The notes beneath the pieces are model-generated. The model saw only the letters and a program-made list of their open reading frames with translations, was not told the DNA's origin and ran no database searches. Of a stretch of 64,000 bases of DNA, positions 37,376 through 47,165 are shown one piece after another (the stretch's first letter is position 1; each line of letters opens with the position of its first letter). Where the stretch lies: the NCBI RefSeq assembly GCF_016909495.1, contig NZ_JAFBFW010000002.1:682001-746000 (forward strand), written 5' to 3'. The stretch comes from Pantoea coffeiphila. Its GTDB lineage: Bacteria > Pseudomonadota > Gammaproteobacteria > Enterobacterales > Enterobacteriaceae. A program made the translations under genes and the position numbers.

Positions 37376-39247
37376 TTACTGCGCCTGTGCAGCCGCACCG
37401 TACTTGATTTTGGCTTCTTTACGCAGGTTAGTCATCAGCGCTTCAAAGGCAATCTGTGCGTTATTCTGCGTTACGCCCTGAACCAGCGCGGTTTTCTGTG
37501 CAGCCGGCATTTCACCCGTCTGTACCTTATCCAGCGACAGGAGCACTACGTTGCCCTGCATATCTTCACCCACACCGTAAGAGGCTTTGCCTGCTGCCGG
37601 CAGCGGCAGCGCAAAGGCTGACTGCGTCAGAGGGTCCTGCCCGGTACGCGTCAGCGTCTGGGTTTGACCAAAGCTCAGACCCGCCGCTTTCAGCGCCTCA
37701 TCACCTTTACCGGCTTTCAGATTCGCCAACAGTTTATCCGCCTGCGACTTCGCTGCCGCCTGCGCTTTCTGCTGCTTCAGGGTATCGGTGATCTGCGCGG
37801 TCACCTCTGGCAACGGCTTAACGGCTTCAGGCTTGTGCTCGCTGATACGCAGGACAAAAGCACGATCGCCATCAACAGTGATGATGTCTGAATTTCGGCC
37901 CGGAGCACCATTATCACCGGCAAGGCCGCCGTTGAAGATCGCTTCCTGAACCGGTTTAAAGTTCAGCTCAGCGGGCAGATTATCATGGCTGAACCAGCCC
38001 GTTTCCACCGCTTTAACGCCGGCCGCTTCTTCAGCTCCCGCCAGTGACTCAGTGTCGTTGCTTGCCGCATCGCTGACTTTCTGCTGTAGCTTATAGTAAG
38101 CATCGACGGCTTTTTCCTGCTTCACTTTTGCCGCAATATCATCACGAACGTCGGCCAGGGCTTTAATCTGCTGAGGCTGGATATCATCCAGGCGAGCGAC
38201 AATAAAGCCAACCGACGATTTGATGATCCCTGACAGCTGCCCTTTGTCTTTCAGGCCTGAGTTTTTCAACTCATCAGGGGTAGTGTCCGGCTCCAGCCAG
38301 CCCATATCGCCGCCCTGGCGTGCTGAGATCGGGTCAGCTGATTTTTCTTTTGCCAGCGCGGCAAAATCACCGCCGTTCTTCAGTGCATCCAGAATCGACT
38401 GCGCTTCCGCTTCGGTTTTGGTCTGAATGATGCTGTAGCGATTGCGCTGCGGCTGGGTGTAATCCTGCTGGTGTTCATCATACCAGCCCTGGATTTCACT
38501 CTCGCTGACCGGCTCCTGCATGCTTGCCGCATCCAACTTGATGTAGCTTACGCGGAACTGCTCAGGAGACATGAAGCTGTTTTTATTCTGCTGGTAGTAG
38601 TTATTGATTTCGTCAGGGGTGACGGTCTGTTTTGCCGCCAGTTCACCAACGTTAATCGTCACTTCACGCACCAGACGCTGCTGGGAAATTAACGCGGCCA
38701 GCGCATCGCTTTCACTGCCCAGAACAAAGTCGGTACCGGTCACGGACTTAATCAGCTGCTGGGTGGTAAGCTGCTTGCGCAGCGCTTCCGCATACTGATC
38801 GGCCGTAAAGCCCATGTTGCCAATCAGGCCCAGATACTTGGCGTTATCAAACTTGCCGTCGGTCTGGAAGGCGGGCTGGGTGAAGATCGCCTGCTTAATC
38901 TGATCGTCGCTAATTGCCAGGCCAATATTTTTCGCATACTGGTCTAGCAGGATTTCGTCGGTCAGCTGGGAGAGTGCCTGCTGACGTATCTGCTGCATGT
39001 AACCTTCGTTACCTGCCAGTGCGGAGAATTGTTCGCCCAGCATCTGCTGCTGACGCGCACGCTCGTTGCTGAAAGCTCGCTCAAGCTGAGCACGGCTGAT
39101 TTCCTGACCATTTACCTTGGCCGCATAATCACCACTGCCGCCCGTCAGATATCCGCCCACGCCGGTAAGAACAAAGGACAGGATGATCAAACCCAGTATA
39201 ATTTTGAGCACGACATGGTTCGAGGCCGCGCGTAAATTGTCCATCAT
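37376..39247 (-). CDS. ppiD: Periplasmic folding chaperone PpiD
   Basis: 623 residues, same length as E. coli. A single N-terminal transmembrane anchor (about residues 12-35) leads to SurA-like chaperone helices and a parvulin domain in the middle (RNRYSIIQTKTEAEAQSIL through GFIVARLDDI). PpiD associates with SecYEG and YfgM and assists newly exported proteins. Like its E. coli counterpart it probably has little isomerase activity. It follows hupB on the same strand. Confidence 0.95.
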   Translation of the reverse strand: MMDNLRAASNHVVLKIILGLIILSFVLTGVGGYLTGGSGDYAAKVNGQEISRAQLERAFSNERARQQQMLGEQFSALAGNEGYMQQIRQQALSQLTDEILLDQYAKNIGLAISDDQIKQAIFTQPAFQTDGKFDNAKYLGLIGNMGFTADQYAEALRKQLTTQQLIKSVTGTDFVLGSESDALAALISQQRLVREVTINVGELAAKQTVTPDEINNYYQQNKNSFMSPEQFRVSYIKLDAASMQEPVSESEIQGWYDEHQQDYTQPQRNRYSIIQTKTEAEAQSILDALKNGGDFAALAKEKSADPISARQGGDMGWLEPDTTPDELKNSGLKDKGQLSGIIKSSVGFIVARLDDIQPQQIKALADVRDDIAAKVKQEKAVDAYYKLQQKVSDAASNDTESLAGAEEAAGVKAVETGWFSHDNLPAELNFKPVQEAIFNGGLAGDNGAPGRNSDIITVDGDRAFVLRISEHKPEAVKPLPEVTAQITDTLKQQKAQAAAKSQADKLLANLKAGKGDEALKAAGLSFGQTQTLTRTGQDPLTQSAFALPLPAAGKASYGVGEDMQGNVVLLSLDKVQTGEMPAAQKTALVQGVTQNNAQIAFEALMTNLRKEAKIKYGAAAQAQ

Positions 39248-39402
39248 GGTGTGACAACACTCCGCTGTAGTGTGAATGTAAAACCTTGCGCTATCGTCCC
39301 GCGTTCCCGAGGACGTGCAACGCCATGCATTGCTGCAACTCCAGTGACTCCAGGGAGTTACATCCTGTAGACAACCGCATTATGCGAATGTCACTGAATC
39401 AT

Positions 39403-39434
39403 AAAAAAAAGGCACATCAGTCTGATGATGTGCC
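39403..39434 (-). terminator. hupB terminator
   Basis: GGCACATCA and TGATGTGCC form a 9-bp stem followed on the minus strand by eight T. It separates hupB from ppiD. Confidence 0.9.
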
Positions 39435-39506
39435 TGTATGTTACATGAGAACGCCCTGGCGATCCTCACTCCGCCGAAGAAATCTGTTTCAACGGCAGCA
39501 TATTGC

Positions 39507-39779
39507 TTAGTTAACGGCGTCTTTCAGCGCTTTACCGGCACGGAAGCCCGGTACTTTGCCCGCAGGGATAGTAATTTCTTTACCCGTCTGTGGGTTACGA
39601 CCCGTACGCTCTGAACGCTCACGCACGGAGAAGGTGCCGAATCCTACCAGCGCCACTTCGTCACCAGACTGCAGAGAATCAGTAACAGAGGCAATAAACG
39701 CATCCAGTACACGTCCGGCTGCAGCTTTGGAAATATCTGCATTTGCAGCAATTTTGTCGATCAACTGTGACTTGTTCAC
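39507..39779 (-). CDS. hupB: DNA-binding protein HU-beta
   Basis: 90 residues, the standard HU length, starting [20 protein letters not shown]. The DNA-bending arm with [16 protein letters not shown] and its conserved proline is intact. It is a major nucleoid protein, and lies downstream of lon as in other enterobacteria. Confidence 0.97.
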   Translation of the reverse strand: MNKSQLIDKIAANADISKAAAGRVLDAFIASVTDSLQSGDEVALVGFGTFSVRERSERTGRNPQTGKEITIPAGKVPGFRAGKALKDAVN

Positions 39780-39945
39780 CTAATCATCCCCTCTTTTATT
39801 TTTCACACCGTGACTGGCACCCTGCCAGCAACGTATGTGCAGTCGTTTATTATGACCGCGAACCTAACTTGTTGAGCCATTACCATCGGCAATCGTTGCT
39901 ATGACTGGCTTAACAGCATCCTAAATTAGCCGGACAAAAAAAGGC

Positions 39946-39973
39946 TGGCAAGTAACAATTCACCTGCCAGCCC
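39946..39973 (-). terminator. lon terminator
   Basis: GGCTGGCA and TGCCAGCC form an 8-bp stem (39953-39972, four-base loop) with seven T after it on the minus strand. Confidence 0.88.
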
Positions 39974-40001
39974 TCGTTTTACGGCGATTTATCTTAAATC
40001 A

Positions 40002-42356
40002 CTATTTTTCGGTGACAACCTGCACGCCGGAAGGGGCATTTTGCAGGGCCAGCTCAAGAACTTCTTCGATCCGCTTCACCGGATAGATCTTAAGATCGGC
40101 AATCACGTTATCCGGAATCTCTTCCAGATCGCGCTTGTTTTCGTCCGGAATAAGTACCGTTTTGATCCCGCCGCGGTGCGCTGCCAGCAGTTTCTCTTTC
40201 AGACCACCGATCGGCAGCACCTGGCCACGCAGCGTGATCTCACCGGTCATCGCCACATCGGCACGCACCGGATTACCCGTCAGGCAGGAGACCAGCGCGG
40301 TGCACATGGCGATACCCGCACTTGGGCCATCTTTCGGCGTTGCCCCTTCAGGAACGTGAACGTGGATATCACGCTTCTCGTAGAAGTCACCGTTAATGCC
40401 CAGTTTGTCGGCACGCGCGCGCACCACGGTCAGCGCAGCCTGGATGGACTCCTGCATCACTTCACCGAGAGAACCGGTGTAGGTCAGCTTGCCTTTACCC
40501 GGTACGCAGGCGGTTTCAATGGTCAGCAGATCGCCACCCACTTCCGTCCACGCCAGACCGGTCACCTGACCGACACGGTTTTCACTGTCGGCACGGCCGT
40601 AGTCAAAGCGCTGTACGCCGAGGAAATCTTTCAGGTTGTCGCCATTGATATCAATACGCTTCAGCGACTTATCCATCAGCAGCGATTTCACCGCTTTCCG
40701 GCACAGCTTGGACAGTTCGCGCTCAAGGCTACGCACACCCGCTTCACGCGTGTAGTAGCGGATGATGCCAACAATCGCACTATCATCGACTGAAATTTCA
40801 TTTTTCTTCAGCGCGTTACGCTCGATCTGCTTCGGCAGCAGGTGCTGTTTGGCGATGTTCAGTTTTTCGTCTTCGGTGTAGCCAGAAAGACGGATCACTT
40901 CCATACGATCCAGCAGCGGAGCCGGAATGTTCATCGAGTTAGACGTTGCCACAAACATCACATCGGAGAGATCGTAGTCGACTTCCAGATAGTGATCGTT
41001 AAAGGCAATGTTCTGCTCGGGATCGAGCACTTCCAGCAGCGCAGAGGCCGGATCGCCACGCATGTCCGAGGACATCTTATCGATCTCATCCAACAGGAAC
41101 AGCGGGTTTTTCACCCCCACTTTGGCCATTTTCTGGATAAGTTTGCCCGGCATCGAACCGATATAGGTACGACGGTGACCGCGAATTTCCGCTTCGTCAC
41201 GCACGCCGCCCAGAGCCATACGTACGTATTTACGCCCGGTGGCTTTGGCGATTGACTGCCCCAGCGAGGTTTTACCCACGCCCGGAGGCCCAACCAGGCA
41301 CAGAATCGGGCCTTTGATTTTGCTGACGCGGCTCTGTACGGCTAAATACTCAAGGATGCGGTCTTTCACTCGCTCAAGGCCGAAATGGTCGGTATCCAGC
41401 GTTTCCTGCGCTTTGCGCAGATCTTTCTTCACTTTGCTGCGCGCATTCCACGGAACCTGAACCATCCAGTCAATGTAGCCACGAACGACGGTGGCTTCAG
41501 CCGACATCGGCGACATCATCTTCAGCTTCTGCAATTCAGCTTCGGTTTTGTCTTTTGCCTCTTTCGGCATTTTGGCCGCGTCAATTTTACGCTTCAGCGC
41601 TTCATTTTCGTCAGGCGCATCGTCCATCTCGCCCAGCTCTTTCTGAATGGCCTTCATCTGCTCATTCAGATAGTACTCACGCTGGCTTTTTTCCATCTGT
41701 TTTTTCACGCGGTTACGGATGCGTTTCTCAACCTGCAGCAGGTCGATTTCCGACTCCATCATCGCCATCAGATATTCCAGACGCTCATTCACGTCGGACA
41801 TTTCCAGCACGGACTGTTTGTCAGCCAGCTTCAGCGGCATGTGCGCCGCGACGGTATCGGCCAGGCGCGCAGCATCATCAATACTGTTCAGCGAGGTCAG
41901 CACTTCCGGCGGGATCTTTTTATTCAGCTTGATGTAGCCTTCAAACTGATTGATCGCCGTGCGTACCAGCACTTCCTGTTCGCGCTCTTCAATCTCCGGA
42001 GACTCAAGGTATTCTGCCTGCGCGGCAAAATGGTCGCCGTTGTCGGATAAAGTCGTGATATGAGCACGCTGTAAACCCTCCACCAGCACTTTCACCGTGC
42101 CGTCCGGCAGTTTCAGCATCTGTAAAATGGAGGCGACGGTCCCGACAGAGAAGAGATCGTTAATGCCTGGTTCATCCGTTGAAGCTTCTTTCTGAGCGAC
42201 CAGCATGATCTTTTTGTCATGATCCATGGCGGCTTCAAGGCAGCGAATCGATTTTTCACGACCAACAAACAACGGAATGACCATGTGCGGATAAACCACT
42301 ACGTCACGCAACGGCAACACAGGGATTTCAATGCGTTCAGAACGCTCAGGATTCAT
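40002..42356 (-). CDS. lon: ATP-dependent protease Lon
   Basis: 784 residues (E. coli 784), a hexameric cytosolic protease that degrades misfolded proteins and regulators such as SulA and RcsA. The N-domain is followed by an AAA+ module with GPPGVGKTS (about 356-364) and a Ser-Lys protease domain with DGPSAGIAM (Ser about 679) and Lys about 722 in [15 protein letters not shown] sigma-32 promoter precedes it. It lies downstream of the extra clpX copy. Confidence 0.97.
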   Translation of the reverse strand: MNPERSERIEIPVLPLRDVVVYPHMVIPLFVGREKSIRCLEAAMDHDKKIMLVAQKEASTDEPGINDLFSVGTVASILQMLKLPDGTVKVLVEGLQRAHITTLSDNGDHFAAQAEYLESPEIEEREQEVLVRTAINQFEGYIKLNKKIPPEVLTSLNSIDDAARLADTVAAHMPLKLADKQSVLEMSDVNERLEYLMAMMESEIDLLQVEKRIRNRVKKQMEKSQREYYLNEQMKAIQKELGEMDDAPDENEALKRKIDAAKMPKEAKDKTEAELQKLKMMSPMSAEATVVRGYIDWMVQVPWNARSKVKKDLRKAQETLDTDHFGLERVKDRILEYLAVQSRVSKIKGPILCLVGPPGVGKTSLGQSIAKATGRKYVRMALGGVRDEAEIRGHRRTYIGSMPGKLIQKMAKVGVKNPLFLLDEIDKMSSDMRGDPASALLEVLDPEQNIAFNDHYLEVDYDLSDVMFVATSNSMNIPAPLLDRMEVIRLSGYTEDEKLNIAKQHLLPKQIERNALKKNEISVDDSAIVGIIRYYTREAGVRSLERELSKLCRKAVKSLLMDKSLKRIDINGDNLKDFLGVQRFDYGRADSENRVGQVTGLAWTEVGGDLLTIETACVPGKGKLTYTGSLGEVMQESIQAALTVVRARADKLGINGDFYEKRDIHVHVPEGATPKDGPSAGIAMCTALVSCLTGNPVRADVAMTGEITLRGQVLPIGGLKEKLLAAHRGGIKTVLIPDENKRDLEEIPDNVIADLKIYPVKRIEEVLELALQNAPSGVQVVTEK

Positions 42357-42441
42357 AGAGCTCTCTCTTAGTTTAATTTCCGCCAGGTAAGGGGAACCGC
42401 ATCATCCTTAACAGAAGCGGTTTACCCACAGGTATTTGAGT

Positions 42442-42469
42442 ATATGGGGATGAATGGAATAGATTCAAC
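42442..42469 (-). promoter_or_regulatory. Sigma-32 promoter of lon
   Basis: On the minus strand GTTGAAT, 13 bases, then CCCCATAT, nearly identical to the known E. coli lon heat-shock promoter. It sits between the extra clpX copy and lon, so lon retains its own control despite the clpX duplication. Confidence 0.88.
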
Positions 42470-42491
42470 GTTGGGGTTACCAGAAATGTTG

Positions 42492-42514
42492 AAGGGGGAA
42501 GATTTTCCCCCTTT
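42492..42514 (-). terminator. Hairpin after the lon-proximal clpX
   Basis: AAGGGGGAA and TTTCCCCCTT pair around a short loop, 30 bases after the clpX stop. The minus-strand T tract is poor, so some read-through toward lon is likely. Confidence 0.6.
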
Positions 42515-42544
42515 TCGGTTAACTGACTGGAAAGATTTGGTTAT

Positions 42545-43819
42545 TTATTCGCCAGAAGCCTGCTGTGCTTCCGGTTTACCGTAAATCAGTTTAGGTTCAC
42601 CGTTGTTCTCGATCACCGAAGCGTCAACCACCACCTTCTCCACGTCTTCCATTGAAGGCAGATCGTACATGGTATCCAGCAGTACGCCTTCAACGATAGA
42701 GCGCAGGCCGCGCGCGCCGGTTTTACGCGACAGGGCCTTTTTGGCAATCGCCGTCAGCGCCTCATCACGGAACTCCAGATCCACACCTTCGAGGTTAAAC
42801 AGCGCCTGATACTGCTTGGTCAGCGCGTTTTTCGGCTCGCACAGGATCTGGATCAGCGCATCTTCGCTCAGCTCGGTCAGCGTTGCCACCACCGGCAGAC
42901 GACCGATGAATTCCGGGATCAGACCGAACTTAATCAGATCTTCCGGCTCCACCTGCGCCAGCAGCTGGCCTTCGGTCGCTTTTTCCGCTTTACCTTTTAC
43001 CGTGGCACCAAAACCGATGCCGGTGCCGGTATCCACACGCTGCGAAATCACCTTATCCAGGCCGGCGAACGCGCCGCCGCAGATAAACAGGATTTTTGAG
43101 GTATCAACCTGCAGGAACTCCTGCTGCGGATGCTTACGGCCACCCTGCGGCGGTACGGCGGCAACCGTGCCTTCAATCAGCTTCAGCAGTGCCTGCTGCA
43201 CGCCTTCACCGGACACGTCACGGGTAATCGACGGGTTGTCCGATTTGCGGGAGATCTTGTCGATTTCATCGATGTAGACGATCCCGCGCTGCGCTTTCTG
43301 CACGTCGTAATCGCATTTCTGCAGCAGCTTCTGGATGATGTTTTCCACATCCTCACCTACGTAACCGGCTTCGGTCAGCGTGGTGGCATCCGCCATGGTG
43401 AACGGCACATCCAGCAGGCGCGCCAGCGTTTCGGCCAGCAGGGTTTTACCGCTGCCGGTCGGGCCGATCAGCAGAATGTTACTTTTACCCAGCTCGATGC
43501 CGTTGCTGGTGTCGCCGTTGCGCAGGCGTTTGTAGTGGTTGTACACCGCCACCGACAGCACTTTCTTCGCCCGCTCCTGACCGATAACATAGTCGTCCAG
43601 GTGATGGCGGATCTCGTGCGGCGTGGGCAGCGAGTTACGCTCGCGGTGCGGCGCAACCTCTTTAATCTCTTCGCGAATGATGTCGTTGCACAGATCAACG
43701 CACTCATCGCAGATATACACTGACGGGCCGGCAATCAGCTTGCGTACTTCATGCTGGCTTTTGCCGCAAAAAGAGCAGTACAGCAGTTTTCCTGAACCGT
43801 CTTTGCGTTTGTCTGTCAT
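42545..43819 (-). CDS. clpX: ClpX unfoldase, second copy (lon-proximal)
   Basis: 424 residues from [25 protein letters not shown] precedes this ATG, and an upstream in-frame ATG at 43831 is less likely. The zinc-binding domain (C15, C18, C37, C40), Walker A GPTGSGKT, Walker [12 protein letters not shown] pore loop and IGF loop are all intact. It differs from the clpP-proximal ClpX at one residue: Thr instead of Ser two positions before the IGF tripeptide (about residue 266). At DNA level about 25 of 1275 bases differ by eye, most of them silent. It is divergent from clpP2 across a 308-base region, and its leader differs wholly from the other copy. Probably active; whether it serves ClpP, ClpP2 or both is unknown. 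Confidence 0.96.
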   Translation of the reverse strand: MTDKRKDGSGKLLYCSFCGKSQHEVRKLIAGPSVYICDECVDLCNDIIREEIKEVAPHRERNSLPTPHEIRHHLDDYVIGQERAKKVLSVAVYNHYKRLRNGDTSNGIELGKSNILLIGPTGSGKTLLAETLARLLDVPFTMADATTLTEAGYVGEDVENIIQKLLQKCDYDVQKAQRGIVYIDEIDKISRKSDNPSITRDVSGEGVQQALLKLIEGTVAAVPPQGGRKHPQQEFLQVDTSKILFICGGAFAGLDKVISQRVDTGTGIGFGATVKGKAEKATEGQLLAQVEPEDLIKFGLIPEFIGRLPVVATLTELSEDALIQILCEPKNALTKQYQALFNLEGVDLEFRDEALTAIAKKALSRKTGARGLRSIVEGVLLDTMYDLPSMEDVEKVVVDASVIENNGEPKLIYGKPEAQQASGE

Positions 43820-44127
43820 CAGTAACCTCATGTCTTGCTAAACAGACCTGAAGTGGGCTGTCTAAATTTACGCGTACCAGCAATTAATATAGCCCATTTC
43901 CCCTTTAAAATGGGAGTAAAACTCCGCAACGGCGCAAGCCCCACAGTGGAATTGTGAATTGGTCCAGGATTGTTCATAAAAACATCCGGCATGCTATTTT
44001 GGGTTATTGATATTCACTATCCCTCTGTTTTGAAATCTGAATATTCATCCCAATGACTGTTGATTTAGCTACCTGTTTGATTATGCTAAACTCTCGTGAC
44101 TTATCAGATCCCGATGGAGTGTAAAGC
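43820..44127. other. Divergent promoter region clpX copy / clpP2
   Basis: This 308-base, A/T-rich region has no counterpart upstream of the other clpX. On the plus strand TTGATT (44060-44065), 16 bases and TATGCT (44082-44087) form a reasonable sigma-70 promoter for clpP2. On the clpX side a CCCATTT/AAATGGG stem lies at 43893-43914. No sigma-32 site was seen, so this module may not be heat-shock controlled. Confidence 0.5.
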
Positions 44128-44721
44128 ATGCCTCAAGAGCCAAAGAAAGAAGAAAAAGGCCAGGAAGAGAAGAATTCAGCGCTGGCAGTGAACAAGCTGC
44201 TGCAGTCACGCTCTATTATCATTTCCGGCGAGATTAATCAGGAACTGGCCGAGAAAGTGACGGCTCAGCTGCTGATCCTGCAGGAGATGGGCGACGAGCC
44301 AATCAAGCTGTTTATCAACAGCCAGGGTGGCCACGTGGAAGCAGGCGACACCATCCATGACATGATTAAATTCGTGAAGCCTAAAGTTGTGGTAATCGGT
44401 ACCGGCTGGGTAGCCAGCGCCGGGATCACCATCTTCCTGGCAGCCGACAAAGATAACCGCTACTCGCTGCCAAATACCCGCTTTATGATCCATCAGCCGC
44501 TTGGCGGCGTGCGCGGTAAAGTTTCAGATATTGAAATTGAAGCGAAAGAACTGCTGCGTGCGCGTGAGCGTATTAATAAGCTGATCAGCAAAGCGACCGG
44601 GCAGCCGCTGGAGAAAGTTGAAAAAGACACCGACAGCAATTACTGGATGAGCCCGGAACAGGCTATCGACTACGGTATTGCCACGCACGTGATCAGCCAG
44701 TGGGATGAGCTAAAAGCCTGA
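44128..44721 (+). CDS. ClpP2: ClpP-family protease paralogue with a Ser-His-Asn triad
   Basis: 197 residues of the S14 (ClpP) family. The nucleophile S97 (GWVASAGITIF) and H122 ([10 protein letters not shown]) align with E. coli mature ClpP S97 and H122. The position of catalytic D171 is N171 (EKDTDSNYWMS against [11 protein letters not shown] in the neighbouring ClpP). Listeria ClpP1 also has Asn here. The first 17 residues, MPQEPKKEEKGQEEKNS, are charged and replace the ClpP propeptide and axial-loop segment ([16 protein letters not shown]). The oxyanion-loop region NSQGGHVEAGDTIHD is conserved. GGAG precedes the start. It lies between two clpX copies, divergent from one and convergent with the other. 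It may form mixed rings with ClpP or work alone; activity is unproven. Confidence 0.9.
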   Translation: MPQEPKKEEKGQEEKNSALAVNKLLQSRSIIISGEINQELAEKVTAQLLILQEMGDEPIKLFINSQGGHVEAGDTIHDMIKFVKPKVVVIGTGWVASAGITIFLAADKDNRYSLPNTRFMIHQPLGGVRGKVSDIEIEAKELLRARERINKLISKATGQPLEKVEKDTDSNYWMSPEQAIDYGIATHVISQWDELKA

Positions 44722-44745
44722 TTTCGCAGCTGAAGAGTTGAATTG

Positions 44746-44783
44746 AAAATGGCCCACAGTTTTCGCTGCGGGCCATTTTTTTA
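44746..44783. terminator. Bidirectional terminator between clpP2 and clpX
   Basis: ATGGCCC-A-CAG and CTG-C-GGGCCAT pair into a 10-bp stem, followed by seven T on the plus strand and TTTTC on the minus strand, between the two convergent stop codons. Confidence 0.85.
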
Positions 44784-44805
44784 TGCCATCGTACGAGCGT
44801 TGATA

Positions 44806-46080
44806 CTACTCGCCAGAAGCCTGCTGTGCTTCCGGTTTACCGTAAATCAGTTTAGGCTCGCCGTTGTTCTCGATCACCGAAGCGTCAACCACCACCTTCT
44901 CCACGTCTTCCATTGAAGGCAGATCGTACATGGTATCCAGCAGCACGCCTTCAACGATAGAGCGCAGGCCGCGCGCGCCGGTTTTACGCGACAGGGCCTT
45001 TTTGGCAATCGCCGTCAGCGCCTCATCACGGAACTCCAGATCCACACCTTCGAGGTTAAACAGCGCCTGATACTGCTTGGTCAGCGCGTTTTTCGGCTCG
45101 CACAGGATCTGGATCAGCGCATCTTCGCTCAGCTCGGTCAGCGTTGCCACCACCGGCAGACGACCGATGAATTCCGGGATCAGACCGAACTTAATCAGAT
45201 CTTCCGGCTCCACCTGCGCCAGCAGCTGGCCTTCGGTCGCTTTTTCCGCTTTACCTTTTACCGTGGCACCAAAACCAATCCCCGAGCCGGTATCCACGCG
45301 CTGGGAAATCACCTTATCCAGGCCGGCGAACGCGCCGCCGCAGATAAACAGGATCTTCGAAGTATCAACCTGCAGGAACTCCTGCTGCGGATGCTTACGG
45401 CCACCCTGCGGCGGTACGGCGGCAACCGTGCCTTCAATCAGCTTCAGCAGTGCCTGCTGCACGCCTTCACCGGACACGTCACGGGTAATCGACGGGTTGT
45501 CCGATTTGCGGGAGATCTTGTCGATTTCATCGATATAGACGATCCCGCGCTGCGCTTTCTGCACATCGTAATCGCATTTCTGCAGCAGCTTCTGGATGAT
45601 GTTTTCCACATCCTCACCTACGTAACCGGCTTCGGTCAGCGTGGTGGCATCCGCCATGGTGAACGGCACATCCAGCAGGCGCGCCAGCGTTTCGGCCAGC
45701 AGGGTTTTACCGCTGCCGGTCGGGCCGATCAGCAGAATGTTACTTTTACCCAGCTCGATGCCGTTGCTGGTGTCGCCGTTGCGCAGGCGTTTGTAGTGGT
45801 TATAAACCGCCACCGACAGCACTTTCTTCGCCCGCTCCTGACCGATAACGTAGTCGTCCAGGTGATGGCGGATCTCGTGCGGCGTGGGCAGCGAGTTACG
45901 CTCACGGTGCGGCGCAACCTCTTTAATCTCTTCGCGAATGATGTCGTTGCACAGATCAACGCACTCATCGCAGATATACACTGACGGGCCGGCAATCAGC
46001 TTACGTACTTCATGCTGGCTTTTGCCGCAAAAAGAGCAATACAGCAGTTTTCCCGAACCGTCTTTGCGTTTATCGGTCAT
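44806..46080 (-). CDS. clpX: ClpX unfoldase, canonical copy (clpP-proximal)
   Basis: 424 residues. The AAA+ unfoldase recognises SsrA-tagged and other substrates and feeds them to ClpP. The zinc domain (C15, C18, C37, C40), [20 protein letters not shown] and the GSGIGFG loop that docks ClpP are intact. It is 100 bases downstream of clpP with GGGGGAG at its own start, matching the normal clpP-clpX operon, so it is probably the ancestral copy. It carries Ser beside the IGF loop, as in E. coli. It is followed by a shared terminator and convergent clpP2. Confidence 0.97.
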   Translation of the reverse strand: MTDKRKDGSGKLLYCSFCGKSQHEVRKLIAGPSVYICDECVDLCNDIIREEIKEVAPHRERNSLPTPHEIRHHLDDYVIGQERAKKVLSVAVYNHYKRLRNGDTSNGIELGKSNILLIGPTGSGKTLLAETLARLLDVPFTMADATTLTEAGYVGEDVENIIQKLLQKCDYDVQKAQRGIVYIDEIDKISRKSDNPSITRDVSGEGVQQALLKLIEGTVAAVPPQGGRKHPQQEFLQVDTSKILFICGGAFAGLDKVISQRVDTGSGIGFGATVKGKAEKATEGQLLAQVEPEDLIKFGLIPEFIGRLPVVATLTELSEDALIQILCEPKNALTKQYQALFNLEGVDLEFRDEALTAIAKKALSRKTGARGLRSIVEGVLLDTMYDLPSMEDVEKVVVDASVIENNGEPKLIYGKPEAQQASGE

Positions 46081-46127
46081 TCACTCCCCCTCATTGTCGC
46101 ACTCACTGCCCCACCGGGTCAGCGACC

Positions 46128-46153
46128 GCAGGCCAGCACGAAGTCTGGCCTGC
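46128..46153 (-). promoter_or_regulatory. Intergenic hairpin between clpP and clpX
   Basis: GCAGGCCAG and CTGGCCTGC form a perfect 9-bp stem with an 8-base loop in the 100-base clpP-clpX gap. Without a T tract it is more likely an mRNA-processing or attenuation element that sets the ClpP:ClpX ratio (inference). It is absent upstream of the other clpX. Confidence 0.5.
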
Positions 46154-46180
46154 GAAGCGACGGATACATGGCAAAACAGA

Positions 46181-46804
46181 TCAGTTGCGCTGAGCCAGTA
46201 CGGAATCAACTAATCCATACTCTACGGCTTCAGCCGCCGACAGGAAACGATCGCGGTTAGTGTCACGTTCAATCGTTTCCACGCTCTGGCCGGTGTGCTT
46301 CGCCATAAGTTCATTCATCATCTGTTTCGTTTTGATAATTTCACGCGCATGAATATCGATGTCAGAAGCCTGCCCCTGGAAGCCGCCCAGCGGCTGGTGA
46401 ATCATCACGCGTGAGTTTGGCAGGCAGTAACGTTTGCCTTTTGCGCCAGCGGTCAGCAAGAATGCGCCCATTGAACAGGCCTGTCCCATACAGATTGTGC
46501 TGACGTCAGGTTTGATAAACTGCATGGTGTCATAAATCGACATCCCGGCAGTGATAACGCCACCAGGAGAGTTAATGTACAGGTGAATGTCTTTTTCCGG
46601 ATTCTCTGCTTCCAGGAACAGCATCTGGGCCACGATCAGATTAGCCATATGGTCTTCAACCTGACCGGTCAGGAAAATGATGCGTTCTTTGAGCAGGCGC
46701 GAGTAGATGTCGTAAGAGCGCTCTCCACGAGAGGTCTGTTCAACAACCATTGGCACTAAAGCCATCTGAGGTGCAGTTAATTCACGTTCGCCACTGTATG
46801 ACAT
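46181..46804 (-). CDS. clpP: ClpP protease subunit
   Basis: 207 residues as in E. coli, including a short propeptide before ALVPMVVEQ. The triad is complete: Ser in [11 protein letters not shown], His in [10 protein letters not shown] and Asp in [11 protein letters not shown] (S111, H136 and D185 of the precursor). The residue before the nucleophile is Cys where E. coli has Ala. The start at 46804 matches E. coli; an upstream in-frame ATG is rejected. First gene of clpP-clpX, with a sigma-32 promoter 167-195 bases upstream. Confidence 0.97.
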   Translation of the reverse strand: MSYSGERELTAPQMALVPMVVEQTSRGERSYDIYSRLLKERIIFLTGQVEDHMANLIVAQMLFLEAENPEKDIHLYINSPGGVITAGMSIYDTMQFIKPDVSTICMGQACSMGAFLLTAGAKGKRYCLPNSRVMIHQPLGGFQGQASDIDIHAREIIKTKQMMNELMAKHTGQSVETIERDTNRDRFLSAAEAVEYGLVDSVLAQRN

Positions 46805-47112
46805 TATCGTCTCCTGATACATTTCATTTGGCCACACTCCGCAGCGATTCTACTTGAGAGCGATCGGGAACACTATGATTCCGGTCCTTTCCGCCGAAGC
46901 TACCCGGGCGCTCAACCAGGCCTGATAGCATCGTTGCATACTCTGATGAACTCGTATGCCAGTGATAACAATCTGGGGATATTGCCCCGCTATTTCAAGC
47001 ATAACAACGTTTTTATCAACTGCTAACCAGGAATATTGGCTCAGGCGACAATTTGCGGAATAAATAGACAAATTGTCAGCAAAAGCAGTCGATTCCAGTT
47101 CATTAAATAGCA
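46805..47112. other. clpP leader and promoter region
   Basis: This interval between the tig terminator and clpP contains the sigma-32 promoter. No gene was accepted: an 87-codon minus-strand frame (46850-47113) overlaps the promoter and the tig terminator. Confidence 0.6.
46971..46999 (-). promoter_or_regulatory. Sigma-32 promoter of clpP-clpX
   Basis: On the minus strand CTTGAAA, 14 bases, then CCCCAGAT, one mismatch from the sigma-32 -10 consensus CCCCATNT. It lies 167 bases upstream of the clpP start. Confidence 0.82.
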
Positions 47113-47142
47113 AAAGCCCGCAGCCAATGGCTGCGGGCTTTC
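47113..47142 (-). terminator. tig terminator
   Basis: AAAGCCCGCAGCC and GGCTGCGGGCTTT form a long stem followed by TTTTG on the minus strand, 25 bases after the tig stop. Confidence 0.88.
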
Positions 47143-47165
47143 GTTGAACAACCAGTAAAGTTAAA

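Noticed and set aside
42545..46080. The duplicated clpX as an assembly artefact
   Set aside because: The copies differ at about two dozen positions, have different stop codons (TAA and TAG), different leaders and one amino-acid difference, so a collapsed or repeated contig is unlikely.
46850..47113. 87-codon minus-strand ORF between clpP and tig
   Set aside because: It overlaps the tig terminator and the clpP sigma-32 promoter and has no recognisable domain.
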